From positions 6,322,501 through 6,386,500 of the forward strand of contig NZ_CP077093.1 of NCBI RefSeq assembly GCF_014268755.2: a stretch of 64,000 nt of DNA, written 5' to 3'. A program made the position numbers and the translations under genes. The DNA is from Pseudomonas vanderleydeniana. GTDB taxonomy: Bacteria > Pseudomonadota > Gammaproteobacteria > Pseudomonadales > Pseudomonadaceae. Of this stretch, positions 37,559 through 48,463 are shown one piece after another; within the stretch, counting starts at the first letter, position 1; each line of letters starts with the position of its first letter. The notes under the pieces are model-generated. The model was not told the DNA's origin. It saw only the letters and a program-made list of their open reading frames with translations, and did not search any database.

Positions 37559-40483
37559 ATGTCCAAAGGATTGAAACGCGCCCTCGGCGCCTTGCTGACC
37601 GTCCTCGCGCTGTACACCGTGCTGGGCTTTTTCATCCTGCCGGGCGTGGTGCTGCGCATCGCCAACCAGCAGCTGGCAAACTACGCCACGGTGCCGGCCA
37701 AGCTCCAGCGCCTGGAACTCAACCCGTTCAGCCTGGAGGTCACGCTGTGGGGCCTGAACATCGGCGAGCCGGGCAAGGAGCAGGTGTCGTTCGAACGCCT
37801 GTACGTCAACCTGCAGATCGACAGCCTCTGGACACACGCCCTGCACCTGGCGGATATCCAGCTCGACACGCCACACGCTGAAATCATCTTCAACAAGGAC
37901 GGCACGCTGAACCTGGCGCAGTTGTTCAAGCTGCCCGCCAGCGAACCGACCCCGGCCGATCCGAACGCCAAGCCGTTCCCGGTACGCGTCGACCAGATCA
38001 CCCTGGCCGGTGGCTACGTGCACTTCCAGGACCTGCGCCCCAGCGAGCCCATCGAATTCCTCTACGACAAGCTGGACCTGCAGCTGAAACACCTCAGCAC
38101 CCTCCCCGACGACAGCGCCGACATGGTACTGGTGGCCGCTGGTCCCGAGGGTGGGCGAATCGACTGGAAAGGCAATTTCAGCCTGGCGCCGATCACCTCC
38201 GAAGGCTCGCTGAAAGTCACCGACGGCAAGATGAAGCTCTGGTGGCCGTATGTACGTGACGCCCTGCCGCTGGTACTCGAAGACGGCATCCTGAACCTCA
38301 GCACCGACTACAAGCTCAGCCTCGCCAAGGAAACCGAGATGCAGCTGAGCAACGCCTCGGTCAGCGTTGCCCCGTTCGCCATCAAGGCACCTGATGGTCG
38401 TCCCCTGGCGCGCCTGGAGCGCCTGGACGTGAGCGAAACCACCGTCGACCTGGCCAAGCAACAGGTGGTGGTCGGCAAGATCCACAGCAACAAACTGGAA
38501 ACCTGGGCCGCCCGCGAAGCCGACGGGCAGTTGGATTGGCAGAAACTGTTCGCCAGCCAACCGGCCAAGCCCGAGGAAAAGAAACCGCAGCCAGCCACCG
38601 CCGACGCGCCGCCACCTGCGCCTGCCGCACCGAGCAAGCCCTGGCAGGTGCTGCTCAAGGACGTGCAACTGCGTGACTACCGCGTGCACCTGGCCGACCG
38701 GGCCAACAAGACACCGGTCGCGCTCGAGGTCGGCCCACTGAACCTGGACCTGCAGAACTTCGACAGCCTCAACCAGTCGCCCTTCACCCTCAAGCTCGAT
38801 ACCGGGCTGGGCAAGCAGGGCAAGGTCCTCGCCAGCGGCCAGGTCAACCTGAGCCCCATCAGCGCGAAGCTCAAGGTCAACACCAAGGACATCGACCTGC
38901 GGGTGGCCCAGGCCTACGTCGAGCCGTTCATCCGCCTGGAAGTACGCAGCGGCATGCTCGGTAGCGACCTCGACGTCAACCTGAAAAGCGTCGACCCGCT
39001 GGCCTTCAGCGTTACCGGCCGAGCCCAGGTCGACCAGATGCACACGCTCGACACCCTCAAGAGCCGGGACTTCGTGAAGTGGCAGAAGCTGCAGGTGGAC
39101 GGCCTGAACTACCAGCACGGTGACAGCCTGTCGATCGACAAGGTCAGCCTGTACCAGCCCTACGCGCGCTTCATGATCAACGACGACCGCACCACCAACG
39201 TCGATGACCTGCTGATCCCGCAACCCGCCAGCAGTGGCAGGAAGCCCGCCGCCAAGCCGGCGCCGTCGAACAGCAAGCCGCTGGGCATCCATATCGGCGG
39301 TATCGCCATCAATGACGGCTCGGCCAACTTCGCCGACTTCAGCCTGACGCCGAACTTCGCCACCGCCATCCAGCAGCTCAACGGCCAGATCGGCACCATC
39401 GACAGCCGCCAGGCGAAACCGGCGGACGTCGACGTCAAGGGCAAGGTCGACCGTTATGCGCCGGTGACCATCAAGGGCGCACTGAACCCGTTCGACCCGA
39501 TGGCCAGCCTGGATATCGCCACCAGCTTCAAGCGTGTCGAGCTGACCACGCTGACGCCCTACTCCGGCAAATTCGCCGGCTATCGCATCCGCAAGGGCCG
39601 GCTCAACCTCGACCTGCACTACCTGATCACCAAGGGCCAGCTCAAGGCCGAGAACAAGCTGGTGGTCGAGCAACTGCAACTGGGCGAGAAAGTCGACAGC
39701 CCGGATGCCGTCGACCTGCCGATCAAGCTGGCCATTGCCCTGCTCAAGGACGTCGATGGCAAGATCTCCATCGAGCTGCCGGTTTCCGGCGACCTGAACA
39801 ATCCGCAATTCAGCGTAATGCCGATCGTCTGGCAGACCCTGCGTAACCTGATCGTCCGTGCGGCGGCGGCGCCCTTCAAGTTCATCGGCGGCCTGATTGC
39901 CGGTGGTGATGCCCAGGACCTGAGCAACGTCGCGTTTGCACCAGGCTCCAGCGACCTGAGCAAGGACGCCGAATCGTCACTGAGCAAACTGGCCGACGCA
40001 CTGAAAGAACGGCCCAACCTGCGCCTGGAAATCGAAGGCACCAGCGCCCAGAGCAGCGACGGCATGCTGATCGCCCAGCAGCGCCTGGAGCGCGAGTACC
40101 AGGCGACCTACTACAAGATGCTCCAGCGTCGTGGCGACAAGGTCCCGGCCCAGGCGGCACAACTGCAGGTGCCGGAAGACGAGAAGGCTCCGATGCTGGA
40201 AGGCATCTACCGCAACCTGATCAAACAGCAGCCACCGGCTGAATGGGCACAGCTGAGCCGCGACGAGCGCACCGCCAAGCTGCGCGACGGCGTGCTGAAG
40301 AACTGGAGCGGCAACACCGTGCTCCTGCGCAAGTTGGGCCAGGATCGCGCCAGCAGCATCAAGGACTTCCTGGTGGACAAGGGACAGTTGGCAGACGATC
40401 GTGTGTACTTCATCGACGCCACCATCGGCGATGCCGAAAGTGATGGCCGCGTCGTTACCCCCCTGCACCTGGACAGCGAGTAA
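37559..40483 (+). CDS. Large DUF748 / AsmA-like envelope protein
   Basis: 974 aa with one N-terminal TM segment (residues ~8-30) and a long periplasmic body of beta-rich repeats typical of DUF748/AsmA-like proteins (VPAKLQRLELNPFSLEVTLWGLNIGEP near the start), including a Pro/Ala linker (KPEEKKPQPATADAPPPAPA). The C-terminus contains an OmpA-like start (FAPGSSDLSKDAESSLSKLADAL) seen in this family. Related proteins are candidates for phospholipid transport across the periplasm; the role here is unproven. Confidence 0.82.
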   Translation: MSKGLKRALGALLTVLALYTVLGFFILPGVVLRIANQQLANYATVPAKLQRLELNPFSLEVTLWGLNIGEPGKEQVSFERLYVNLQIDSLWTHALHLADIQLDTPHAEIIFNKDGTLNLAQLFKLPASEPTPADPNAKPFPVRVDQITLAGGYVHFQDLRPSEPIEFLYDKLDLQLKHLSTLPDDSADMVLVAAGPEGGRIDWKGNFSLAPITSEGSLKVTDGKMKLWWPYVRDALPLVLEDGILNLSTDYKLSLAKETEMQLSNASVSVAPFAIKAPDGRPLARLERLDVSETTVDLAKQQVVVGKIHSNKLETWAAREADGQLDWQKLFASQPAKPEEKKPQPATADAPPPAPAAPSKPWQVLLKDVQLRDYRVHLADRANKTPVALEVGPLNLDLQNFDSLNQSPFTLKLDTGLGKQGKVLASGQVNLSPISAKLKVNTKDIDLRVAQAYVEPFIRLEVRSGMLGSDLDVNLKSVDPLAFSVTGRAQVDQMHTLDTLKSRDFVKWQKLQVDGLNYQHGDSLSIDKVSLYQPYARFMINDDRTTNVDDLLIPQPASSGRKPAAKPAPSNSKPLGIHIGGIAINDGSANFADFSLTPNFATAIQQLNGQIGTIDSRQAKPADVDVKGKVDRYAPVTIKGALNPFDPMASLDIATSFKRVELTTLTPYSGKFAGYRIRKGRLNLDLHYLITKGQLKAENKLVVEQLQLGEKVDSPDAVDLPIKLAIALLKDVDGKISIELPVSGDLNNPQFSVMPIVWQTLRNLIVRAAAAPFKFIGGLIAGGDAQDLSNVAFAPGSSDLSKDAESSLSKLADALKERPNLRLEIEGTSAQSSDGMLIAQQRLEREYQATYYKMLQRRGDKVPAQAAQLQVPEDEKAPMLEGIYRNLIKQQPPAEWAQLSRDERTAKLRDGVLKNWSGNTVLLRKLGQDRASSIKDFLVDKGQLADDRVYFIDATIGDAESDGRVVTPLHLDSE

Positions 40484-40485
40484 CC

Positions 40486-40788
40486 ATGCCAAAACGCTTC
40501 ATCTTCAGCCTGGCGGCCATCCTGTTGATGGCAGGCCAGGCCCACGCCTCCACCCTGCGTTGCGAAAAGGGCCTGATCAGCTACGGCGACAGCACCTACG
40601 ACGTGACCACCAAGTGTGGCCAGCCGGTGGCGGTGATCGACAAGGGCTACATCGAGGTGCGCCACGGCAACCGTCGGGACGGAGTCAAGGTCGAGGAATG
40701 GATCTACACGCCCAGCGGTGGCATGAAGCAGTCGCTGCGCTTCGAGGGCGGCCAGCTGGTGGATATCCGCAGTACCCGCAGCCCTTGA
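40486..40788 (+). CDS. DUF2845 domain-containing exported protein
   Basis: 100 aa. The signal peptide MPKRFIFSLAAILLMAGQAHA is followed by the DUF2845 core (TLRCEKGLISYGDSTYDVTTKCGQP), with two Cys that could form a disulfide. It starts 2 bp after the DUF748 stop, so the two are surely co-transcribed. Function unknown. Confidence 0.85.
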   Translation: MPKRFIFSLAAILLMAGQAHASTLRCEKGLISYGDSTYDVTTKCGQPVAVIDKGYIEVRHGNRRDGVKVEEWIYTPSGGMKQSLRFEGGQLVDIRSTRSP

Positions 40789-40812
40789 GCCGCGGCTGAT
40801 CTTCAGGGCCCA

Positions 40813-40898
40813 TTCGCGGGCAAGCCCTGCTCCTACAGAGTTGTATGTGCACGCAGGGTGTGCAACACACCCTGTAGGAGCGAGGCTTGCCCGCGAAG
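40813..40898. repeat. REPIN: inverted REP doublet
   Basis: TTCGCGGGCAAGCCCTGCTCCTACAG (40813-40838) and an inverted near-copy (40872-40898) flank 33 bp. The arms pair almost fully into a long hairpin. The element lies between two convergent transcripts (DUF2845 and the BON gene). REPINs of this type are mobilised by RAYT transposases encoded elsewhere. Confidence 0.85.
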
Positions 40899-41055
40899 CT
40901 TTTACCGCCCCCAAAATAGAACAGGCCCCGACGCAAAACGCCGAGGCCTGTAATGGTCACATCCCTGTGACCCGTCGCATGAACCTCAGGGTCCAGCGGA
41001 TGGACTACACACTCATCCGTTGGTCCCTACTGCCGGTTCCGGCGAAACTCCAGGC

Positions 41056-41412
41056 TTACTCGGTTTTCAGAGCTTCGGCAGTAACGCCTTTCACGCCCTT
41101 GATGTTCTTGGCGATATGCACCGCGGTCTCTTTCTGGGCCGAGGTCACCTTCTTCTCCGAAGACAGCGACACGACGCCTTTCTCGGTTTCGACTTTGATA
41201 TCGCTGCCAGGAATACCTTTCTCGGTCAGCAGGTCAGCTTTGACTTTGGTAGTGATCCAGGTATCGGAGGTCTCTTCCTTGGCCTTGGTGACTTCACCGG
41301 CGGCGATCATCATCGGCTTGGAAGCCTGAGTCTGTTCAGCCGCGAAGGCAGCATTGGCCAGGGTCAGAGTCAGAGCGGTGGCAGCTGCGGTAGCGATAGC
41401 GAACTTTTTCAT
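41056..41412 (-). CDS. BON domain periplasmic protein
   Basis: 118 aa. The signal peptide (MKKFAIATAAATALTLTLANAAFA) is followed by one BON domain (DTWITTKVKADLLTEKGIPGSDIKVETEKGVVSLS ... VTAEALKTE), as in OsmY-like stress proteins that bind membranes or envelope surfaces. ATG at 41412. It lies downstream of pnp but behind a terminator, so it should have its own promoter. Confidence 0.88.
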   Translation of the reverse strand: MKKFAIATAAATALTLTLANAAFAAEQTQASKPMMIAAGEVTKAKEETSDTWITTKVKADLLTEKGIPGSDIKVETEKGVVSLSSEKKVTSAQKETAVHIAKNIKGVKGVTAEALKTE

Positions 41413-41653
41413 ATGAGTCACTCCTGTTCTTCTGGAAAATCTGCGCCGTGTCCTGGCAGCAGGGTTACCTGAATATTGCAGGCGCTGTGCCAATTTTCAG
41501 AAAGAAATAAATTCCTTAAAAATCAAATAGTTAATGAAAAAGCCAAAAACAGTGATCGTGCAGATTGCATGACAGGCCTTCACCCGGGCTTGCAAGTTGC
41601 AGCGTCTTTCTGCCAGCAATCCGCTGAATGCCCACCACTTTCCATCACCCATG

Positions 41654-41679
41654 AAAAAAGGACCCCGAAGGGTCCTTTT
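41654..41679 (-). terminator. Intrinsic terminator after pnp
   Basis: Minus-strand AAAAGGACCC/GGGTCCTTTT stem with a UUCG tetraloop and six Ts, 22 bp after the pnp stop. A textbook Rho-independent terminator. Confidence 0.94.
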
Positions 41680-41700
41680 CAACACGAGGCGCAGGGTCGA

Positions 41701-43806
41701 TCAGACGCCCGATGCCTTGGCAGCGGCGACGTCCTTGATGGACAGCTTGATACGGCCGCGGTTGTCCACGTCCAGCACCAGCACCTCAACTTCCTGGCCT
41801 TCCTTCAGGATGTCGGTGACTTTCTCTACGCGAGCGTCGCTCAGCATCGAGATGTGCACCAGACCGTCCTTGCCCGGCAGGATGTTGACGAAGGCACCGA
41901 AGTCGACGATGCGCTCTACCTTGCCCAGGTAGATCTTGCCGATCTCGGCCTCTGCAGTGATGCTCAGGACGCGCTGGCGAGCTGCCTCGGCCGCTTCCTT
42001 GGTCTCACCGAAGATCTTGATCGAGCCGTCGTCTTCGATATCGATCGAAGCCTTGGTCTCTTCGCAGATCGCACGGATGGTCGCGCCACCTTTACCGATC
42101 ACGTCACGGATCTTGTCGGTGTCGATCTTCATCGAGATCATGGTCGGGGCGTTGGCGGACAGCTCGCTACGGGACTGGCCGATCACCTGGTTCATCTGGC
42201 CGAGGATGTTCAGGCGCGCTTCCAGGGCCTGGCCCAGGGCGATTTCCATGATCTCTTCGGTGATGCCCTTGATCTTGATGTCCATCTGCAGCGCGGTGAC
42301 GCCCTTGGCGGTACCGGCTACCTTGAAGTCCATGTCGCCCAGGTGGTCTTCGTCACCCAGGATGTCGGTCAGGACGGCGAACTTCTCGCCTTCCTTCACC
42401 AGGCCCATGGCGATACCGGCCACTGGCGCCTTCATCGGTACACCGGCGTCCATCAGGGCCAGGGAAGCACCGCAGACCGAAGCCATGGAGCTGGAACCGT
42501 TGGACTCGGTGATTTCCGATACCACGCGGATGGTGTACGGGAAGTCGCTGTCGCTTGGCAGCATGGCCTGGACAGAACGACGGGCCAGACGGCCGTGACC
42601 GATTTCACGACGGCCAGCACCGCCCATGCGACCACACTCGCCAACCGAGAACGGTGGGAAGTTGTAGTGCAGCATGAAGGGGTCTTTCTTCTCGCCTTCG
42701 AGGGTGTCCAGCAGTTGCGCGTCACGGGCGGTACCCAGCGTGGCAACCACCAGCGCCTGGGTTTCACCACGGGTGAACAGGGCCGAACCGTGGGTCTTCG
42801 GCAGAACACCGACTTCGATGTTCAGCGGACGCACGGTGCGGTTGTCGCGACCGTCGATACGTGGCTTGCCGTTGACGATGTTTTCGCGAACGGTGCGGTA
42901 TTCGATTTCACCGAAAGCGGCTTTGACTTCACCGGCGGAAGGCTGGCCTTCTTCGCCCGACAGCTTGGCCACGACCTGCTCGCGCAGCTCGTCCAGGCGC
43001 GCATAACGCTCGGCCTTGACGGTGATGGTATAGGCCTGGGAGATCGCTTCGCCGAATTCGGCGCGGATGGCACCCAGCAGCTCGCTGGCTTCGGCTTGCG
43101 GAGCCCAGCTCCAGGTTGGCTTGGCCGCTTCGGCAGCCAGTTCCTTCACGGCCTGGATAACGGCCTGGAATTCGTCGTGGGCGAACAGTACCGCGCCCAG
43201 CATCTGGTCTTCGGTCAGTTCCTTGGCTTCCGACTCGACCATCAGTACCGCTTCGGAGGTACCGGCCACGACCATGTCCAGGCTCGAGGCTTTCAATTGT
43301 TCGTAGGTCGGGTTCAGCAGGTAGCCGGTGCTTTCGTGGAAAGCTACGCGAGCGGCGCCGATCGGGCCGTCGAACGGGATACCGGAGATAGCCAGGGCAG
43401 CCGAGGTACCGATCATCGCCGCGATGTCCGGATCGGTCTTCTTGCTGGTGGAGACGACGGTGCAGACAACCTGCACTTCGTTCATGAAACCTTCAGGGAA
43501 CAGCGGACGGATCGGACGGTCGATCAGGCGCGAGGTCAGGGTCTCTTTCTCGGAAGGACGGCCTTCACGCTTGAAGAAGCCGCCAGGGATCTTGCCGGCA
43601 GCGTAGGTCTTTTCCTGGTAGTGCACGGACAGGGGGAAGAAGCCCTTGCCCGGATCGGCTTGCTTGGCACCAACAACGGTCACCAGCACGCTGACGTCGT
43701 CGTCAACGGTGACCAGCACTGCGCCGGAAGCCTGGCGAGCGATGCGACCAGTCTCGAGGGTTACGGTCGACTGACCGAACTGGAATTTTTTGATTACCGG
43801 GTTCAC
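41701..43806 (-). CDS. pnp: Polyribonucleotide nucleotidyltransferase (PNPase)
   Basis: 701 aa. Two RNase PH-like domains are joined by an alpha-helical linker, followed by KH ([22 protein letters not shown]) and S1 ([22 protein letters not shown]) domains. It degrades RNA 3' to 5' by phosphorolysis and associates with RNase E. GTG start at 43806 ([10 protein letters not shown], the family N-terminus). It follows rpsO with a large hairpin in between, as in E. coli. Confidence 0.97.
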   Translation of the reverse strand: MNPVIKKFQFGQSTVTLETGRIARQASGAVLVTVDDDVSVLVTVVGAKQADPGKGFFPLSVHYQEKTYAAGKIPGGFFKREGRPSEKETLTSRLIDRPIRPLFPEGFMNEVQVVCTVVSTSKKTDPDIAAMIGTSAALAISGIPFDGPIGAARVAFHESTGYLLNPTYEQLKASSLDMVVAGTSEAVLMVESEAKELTEDQMLGAVLFAHDEFQAVIQAVKELAAEAAKPTWSWAPQAEASELLGAIRAEFGEAISQAYTITVKAERYARLDELREQVVAKLSGEEGQPSAGEVKAAFGEIEYRTVRENIVNGKPRIDGRDNRTVRPLNIEVGVLPKTHGSALFTRGETQALVVATLGTARDAQLLDTLEGEKKDPFMLHYNFPPFSVGECGRMGGAGRREIGHGRLARRSVQAMLPSDSDFPYTIRVVSEITESNGSSSMASVCGASLALMDAGVPMKAPVAGIAMGLVKEGEKFAVLTDILGDEDHLGDMDFKVAGTAKGVTALQMDIKIKGITEEIMEIALGQALEARLNILGQMNQVIGQSRSELSANAPTMISMKIDTDKIRDVIGKGGATIRAICEETKASIDIEDDGSIKIFGETKEAAEAARQRVLSITAEAEIGKIYLGKVERIVDFGAFVNILPGKDGLVHISMLSDARVEKVTDILKEGQEVEVLVLDVDNRGRIKLSIKDVAAAKASGV

Positions 43807-43888
43807 GGTGTCCTACCTTCTTTGTGGCTCTTGGGGGAACTGGCTTCTTGCGAAATCCTTGGCCAGTACCGGGCATCGACCCGGTCCT

Positions 43889-43933
43889 GGATCATTACGA
43901 AAACGGCCTGCGGGGCAGCTTTCGTAATGATCC
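43889..43933 (-). promoter_or_regulatory. Long hairpin in the rpsO-pnp intercistronic leader
   Basis: A perfect 14-bp inverted repeat (GGATCATTACGAAA with TTTCGTAATGATCC) encloses 17 nt that contain an inner CTGC/GCAG pair. It lies 83 bp before the pnp start. In E. coli the equivalent position holds the RNase III cleavage stem used for PNPase autoregulation; the same role is inferred here. Confidence 0.65.
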
Positions 43934-44031
43934 GGCACTCCAGATAAAACTTGAGGCTGGGAGCCTGCCCCATGCCGGTGGGAAACCCACTGACACAGGA
44001 CAGACAACCAACCTCTAGCGCAATCGCTGGA

Positions 44032-44301
44032 TCAGCGACGCAGGCCCAGACGACCGATCAGGGTGCTGTAGCGAGTCACGTCCTTGCCTTTCAGGTAGTC
44101 CAGCAGCTTACGACGCTGGTTTACCATGCGGATCAGACCACGACGGGAGTGGTGGTCTTTACCGTTGGCCTTGAAGTGACCTTGCAGCTTGTTGATGTTG
44201 GCGGTCAGCAGTGCAACTTGCACTTCTGGCGAACCAGTGTCACCAACAGCTTGCTGGTAGTCGGCAACGATCTGAGCTTTTTCTTCAACGCTGAGTGCCA
44301 T
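44032..44301 (-). CDS. rpsO: 30S ribosomal protein S15
   Basis: 89 aa, standard length. It binds the 16S rRNA central domain early in 30S assembly. The family pattern [22 protein letters not shown] and DHHSRRGL is intact. ATG at 44301 gives the conserved MALSVEEK start. Confidence 0.98.
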   Translation of the reverse strand: MALSVEEKAQIVADYQQAVGDTGSPEVQVALLTANINKLQGHFKANGKDHHSRRGLIRMVNQRRKLLDYLKGKDVTRYSTLIGRLGLRR

Positions 44302-44341
44302 GTGGGCAATCCTTATATCAGGAAACCATCCAGGGACAGTT

Positions 44342-44399
44342 TCAACAGGCCGGGGACAAATCCCCGCATTTATAAAAGAGTAGTGACCGTGCCTGTTGA
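44342..44399 (-). promoter_or_regulatory. Structured rpsO leader
   Basis: TCAACAGGC (44342-44350) is complementary to GCCTGTTGA (44391-44399). A second hairpin CGGGGA/TCCCCG (44351-44366) nests directly against the inner end of that stem, giving a branched fold 41 nt upstream of the rpsO start. It is a candidate S15 autoregulatory element or processing site between truB and rpsO. Confidence 0.45.
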
Positions 44400-44416
44400 C
44401 AGCCACCCTCGTCCGG

Positions 44417-45334
44417 TCATTCTGACCGAATCAGTCGACGCGGCGCGATGCGCCCGTCTTCGCTCACTTCACCGATACCGATGAAGCGACCATTGTGATC
44501 CTGTACCCGGACCATGCCGAATTTCGGCGCGTCCGGAGCACGCACTGGCTGGCCGTTGAGCCAGTAGAACGCGCTGTGCTCGGAAAACTTGAGCAAAGGC
44601 CAATCCTGCAGGCCACTGTCCGACGGCATCAGGAAGCGGTCGACCGCCTCGTTGCCACCTTCGGCATGCACGGCTTCCAGCTCTTCGAGCGTCACCGTCT
44701 GGGCCAGGCTGAAAGGACCGGCCTGGGTCCGACGCAGTTCGGCGACATACGCACCGCAACCGAGCCGCTCACCGATATCCTCTACCAGGGTACGAATATA
44801 GGTGCCCTTGCTGCACTCCACTGCCAGTCGGGCAGTATCGCCTTCACAGGCGAGCAATTCCAAGCGCGCAATAGTAACAGAACGCGGTTCGCGCTCCACT
44901 ACTTCCCCTGCACGAGCCAACTTGTACAGCGGCTGCCCATCACGCTTGAGGGCCGAGTACATGGGCGGTATCTGACTGATTTCACCACGAAAATCCGGCA
45001 GCACCGCGTCGATATCGGCACGACCAACGGTCACCGGGCGAGTCTGCAAAACCTCGCCTTCGGCGTCCGCCGTGCTGGTGGTCTTGCCCAATTGCATCAG
45101 GGTTTCATAACCCTTGTCGGAATCGAGCAGGTATTGCGAGAACTTGGTCGCCTCGCCGAAGCACAGTGGCAGCACGCCGGTGGCCAGCGGGTCGAGGCTG
45201 CCGGTGTGGCCGGCCTTCTCGGCGTTGAGCAGCCAGCGAACCTTCTGCAGTGCCGCGTTGGAGGTGAACCCCAGCGGCTTGTCCAGCAGGATGATACCGC
45301 TGACGTTGCGGCGGATACGTTTGACCTGGGCCAC
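44417..45334 (-). CDS. truB: tRNA pseudouridine(55) synthase
   Basis: 305 aa; makes the conserved pseudouridine 55 in the T loop of tRNAs. The catalytic Asp motif [22 protein letters not shown] is clear, and a C-terminal PUA-like region follows. GTG start at 45334, 3 bp after the rbfA stop with GGGAG upstream, so it is coupled to rbfA. Confidence 0.96.
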   Translation of the reverse strand: MAQVKRIRRNVSGIILLDKPLGFTSNAALQKVRWLLNAEKAGHTGSLDPLATGVLPLCFGEATKFSQYLLDSDKGYETLMQLGKTTSTADAEGEVLQTRPVTVGRADIDAVLPDFRGEISQIPPMYSALKRDGQPLYKLARAGEVVEREPRSVTIARLELLACEGDTARLAVECSKGTYIRTLVEDIGERLGCGAYVAELRRTQAGPFSLAQTVTLEELEAVHAEGGNEAVDRFLMPSDSGLQDWPLLKFSEHSAFYWLNGQPVRAPDAPKFGMVRVQDHNGRFIGIGEVSEDGRIAPRRLIRSE

Positions 45335-45337
45335 TAC

Positions 45338-45754
45338 TTACTCCCGACCGTCTTCTGGTTGGGCGCCCTGAGGGTCGCTGCCCTCGCCGTGCAGGCTGTC
45401 CTCGGCCACGGCGCGCTCGATCAGTGCCGACAGGTGGGCACCACGGGCAACGCTTTCGTCGTAGTGGAAGTGCAACTGCGGCACGCTGCGCAGCTTCATT
45501 TCACGGGCCAGCTGCATGCGCAGGAACCCGGCCGCCGAGTTGAGCACCTTGATGCTCTGGGCGATGTCTGCCAGGTTGTCCTGGCCCATCACGGTGATGT
45601 AGATCTTCGCATGGCCGACGTCACGGCTGACATCGACTGCGGTGATGGTGATCAGGCCGACGCGCGGGTCCTTGACCTCACGACGGATCAGCTGGGCCAG
45701 CTCGCGCTGCATCTGATCGCCGATGCGTTGGGTACGGCTATATTCTTTTGCCAT
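45338..45754 (-). CDS. rbfA: 30S ribosome-binding factor A
   Basis: 138 aa with a KH-like fold ([24 protein letters not shown] ... AKIYITVMG). It assists 16S 5' end maturation and cold adaptation. The acidic C-terminal tail ([19 protein letters not shown]) is an extension beyond the core. It lies between infB and truB in the standard order. Confidence 0.96.
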   Translation of the reverse strand: MAKEYSRTQRIGDQMQRELAQLIRREVKDPRVGLITITAVDVSRDVGHAKIYITVMGQDNLADIAQSIKVLNSAAGFLRMQLAREMKLRSVPQLHFHYDESVARGAHLSALIERAVAEDSLHGEGSDPQGAQPEDGRE

Positions 45755-45808
45755 GTCTTGTTACCTGTTACTGCCCCGAGGCGAAAGCCTAGAGGTCTGA
45801 AAGCGGCA

Positions 45809-45842
45809 AACGCCCGGCCTGGCAGAAGCCGGACCGGGCGTT
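45809..45842 (-). terminator. Long hairpin between infB and rbfA
   Basis: AACGCCCGG and CCGGGCGTT pair around an inner CCGGC/GCC-GG stem. It lies in the 159-bp infB-rbfA gap and is followed by TTTGCC on the minus strand. It may be a leaky terminator or a processing hairpin that sets the expression of the distal genes. Confidence 0.55.
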
Positions 45843-45913
45843 GCGTTTAGAGTCCGCTCAAGGCCCGTGCAGAATACTGCGACAGGCCATCACGGCTCCT
45901 GGAAGCCTGCGAT

Positions 45914-48436
45914 TCAGAGGCTGCGAGCAACCTGAACCTTCTCGAAGACTTCGATCTTGTCACCGACCTTGACGTCGTTGTAGCTCTTCACACCGATACC
46001 ACATTCCATGCCGGCACGGACTTCGGAAGCGTCATCCTTGAAGCGGCGCAGGGATTCCAGCTCGCCTTCGAAGATCACGATGTCTTCACGCAGTACGCGG
46101 ATCGGACGGTTACGGTGCACGCTACCCTCGATCACCATGCAGCCGGCGATGGCGCCGAACTTAGGCGAACGGAATACGTCGCGGACTTCGGCCACGCCCA
46201 GGATGTTCTCCCGAACGTCGCTGCCCAGCATACCGGTCAGGGCCTTCTTCACGTCTTCGATGATGTCGTAGATCACGTTGTAGTAACGCATATCCAGACC
46301 TTCCTGCTCGACGATCTTCCGTGCGCCAGCATCGGCACGCACGTTGAAGCCGAACAGTACAGCGTTGGAGGCCAGTGCCAGGTTGGCGTCGGACTCGGTG
46401 ATACCACCGACACCGCCACCGACGACGCGCACTTGCACTTCGTCGTTACCCAGACCGTTGAGCGCGCCTTGCAGCGCTTCCAACGAACCACGGACGTCGG
46501 ACTTGAGGACGATGTTAAGCGTCTTCTTCTCTTCCTGGCCCATGCTTTCGAAGATGTTTTCCAGCTTGCCGGCATGTGCGCGAGCCAGTTTGACTTCGCG
46601 GAACTTGCCTTGGCGGAACAGCGCGACTTCACGAGCTTTCTTCTCGTCAGCCACCACGCTCATCTCGTCGCCCGCATCCGGAGTGCCGTCCAGGCCGAGG
46701 ATCTCGACCGGGATCGCCGGGCCGGCTTCCTTGATTGGCTTGCCGTTCTCGTCGAGCATGGCGCGCACGCGGCCATAGTTCGAGCCGACCAGGACCATGT
46801 CGCCCTGGCGCAGCGTACCGTCCTGAACCAGGACAGTGGCGACCGGACCGCGGCCCTTGTCGAGACGCGATTCAACCACGACACCGCGGCCAGGAGCGGA
46901 AGGCGTTGCCTTGAGTTCCAGGACCTCGGCCTGCAGCAGGACCGCTTCGAGCAGTTCGTCGACGCCAGTACCGACTTTCGCCGAGACCGGAACGAACGGA
47001 GTATCGCCACCCCAATCTTCCGGGGTCACGCCGTGGGTCGCCAGCTCGCTGCGGATGCGATCGAGGTCGGCACCCGGCTTGTCGATCTTGTTCACCGCGA
47101 CAACCAGCGGCACGCCAGCTGCCTGGGCATGCTGGACGGCTTCGATGGTTTGAGGCATCACACCGTCGTCGGCCGCGACCACCAGGATCACGATGTCGGT
47201 CGCCTTGGCACCACGGGCACGCATCGCGGTAAACGCGGCGTGACCCGGGGTGTCGAGGAAGGTGACCATGCCGCGGTCGGTTTCCACGTGGTACGCACCG
47301 ATGTGCTGGGTAATACCACCGGCTTCGCCAGCGGCAACCTTGGCACGACGGATGTAGTCGAGCAGCGAGGTCTTACCGTGGTCAACGTGACCCATGACGG
47401 TCACGACTGGCGCGCGGGAGAATTCCTCACCTTCGAACTTCAGCGACTCGGCCAGGGAATCTTCCAGGGCGGTATCGCTGACCAGGGTCACCTTGTGGCC
47501 CAGTTCCTCGGCCACCAGCTGGGCCGTTTCCTGGTCCAGAACCTGGTTGATCGTCGCCGGAGTACCCAGCTTGAACATGAACTTGATGATTTCGGCAGCC
47601 TTGACCGACATCTGCTGAGCCAGGTCGGCCACAGTGATGGTCTCGCCGATCTTCACGTCACGTACCACAGGCCCGGTAGGGCTCTGGAAACCGTGAGCGT
47701 TGCGTTTCTTCGGCTTGGCCTTGCCACCGCCGCGACCGCCACGACGGAAGCCATCGCTTTCCTCGTCGGTGGTACGTGGAGCAACGCGTACAGCCGGCGC
47801 CTTTTCCTTGACCGAAGCGCGATGCGGAGCGTTCTTGCGCTCGCCGTCGCCACGACGGTTTTCGTCGCCACGGGACTTGTCGGAACGACGTGGCTCTTCG
47901 CGCTTGCGGGTGTCGGCGGCAGGGGCCGGCGCGGCAGCCGGTGCTGCTTCACGCACTGGCTCGTCGACTTCGGCCGGAGCGGCGACCGCTTCGACCACAG
48001 GCTCGACCACCGGCGCAGGCGCAGGCTGGCGACGCGCTTCTTCTTCGGCGCGGCGCTTGGCTTCTTCTTCCGCCTTCTGACGGGCCGCATTTTCTACGGC
48101 GCGACGTTCTTCCTGCTCGCGCTTGCGCTCGGCTTCGATTTCTTCCGGGCTGCGCTGTACGAAGACTTTCTTCTTGCGTACTTCAACACTGATGCTCTTG
48201 CTGCCGGCAACACGCAGGGTGCTGGTGGTCTTGCGCTGCAAGGTGATCTTGCGCGGTTCTTCCACTTTCGCCTTGTGGCTGCTCTTCAAGTGAGTCAGCA
48301 GCGACTGCTTTTCGCTGTCGCTGACATGCTCCTCGGCGGCGGTGTGCGGCAGACCTGCCTCACGCATCTGCTGCAACAGGCGCTCTACCGGTGTTTTGAC
48401 CTCATCGGCCAGTTGTTTCACCGTGACTTGCGTCAT
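45914..48436 (-). CDS. infB: Translation initiation factor IF-2
   Basis: 840 aa. Two N-terminal IF2_N modules are separated by a long charged Lys/Glu/Arg/Ala-rich region (~residues 60-260). The GTPase domain has G1 GHVDHGKT, the TQHIGAY switch I region, G3 DTPGHAAF and G4 NKID, followed by domains II-IV that bind fMet-tRNA. Its cognate initiator tRNA gene lies upstream in the same cluster (50592-50668). ATG at 48436. Confidence 0.97.
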   Translation of the reverse strand: MTQVTVKQLADEVKTPVERLLQQMREAGLPHTAAEEHVSDSEKQSLLTHLKSSHKAKVEEPRKITLQRKTTSTLRVAGSKSISVEVRKKKVFVQRSPEEIEAERKREQEERRAVENAARQKAEEEAKRRAEEEARRQPAPAPVVEPVVEAVAAPAEVDEPVREAAPAAAPAPAADTRKREEPRRSDKSRGDENRRGDGERKNAPHRASVKEKAPAVRVAPRTTDEESDGFRRGGRGGGKAKPKKRNAHGFQSPTGPVVRDVKIGETITVADLAQQMSVKAAEIIKFMFKLGTPATINQVLDQETAQLVAEELGHKVTLVSDTALEDSLAESLKFEGEEFSRAPVVTVMGHVDHGKTSLLDYIRRAKVAAGEAGGITQHIGAYHVETDRGMVTFLDTPGHAAFTAMRARGAKATDIVILVVAADDGVMPQTIEAVQHAQAAGVPLVVAVNKIDKPGADLDRIRSELATHGVTPEDWGGDTPFVPVSAKVGTGVDELLEAVLLQAEVLELKATPSAPGRGVVVESRLDKGRGPVATVLVQDGTLRQGDMVLVGSNYGRVRAMLDENGKPIKEAGPAIPVEILGLDGTPDAGDEMSVVADEKKAREVALFRQGKFREVKLARAHAGKLENIFESMGQEEKKTLNIVLKSDVRGSLEALQGALNGLGNDEVQVRVVGGGVGGITESDANLALASNAVLFGFNVRADAGARKIVEQEGLDMRYYNVIYDIIEDVKKALTGMLGSDVRENILGVAEVRDVFRSPKFGAIAGCMVIEGSVHRNRPIRVLREDIVIFEGELESLRRFKDDASEVRAGMECGIGVKSYNDVKVGDKIEVFEKVQVARSL

Positions 48437-48463
48437 GCACTTCTCTCCTCAGGCCGCGCCTAA

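Noticed and set aside
46115..48463. 782-codon plus-strand frame opposite infB
   Set aside because: Antisense shadow of the highly biased infB sequence; no recognisable domain.
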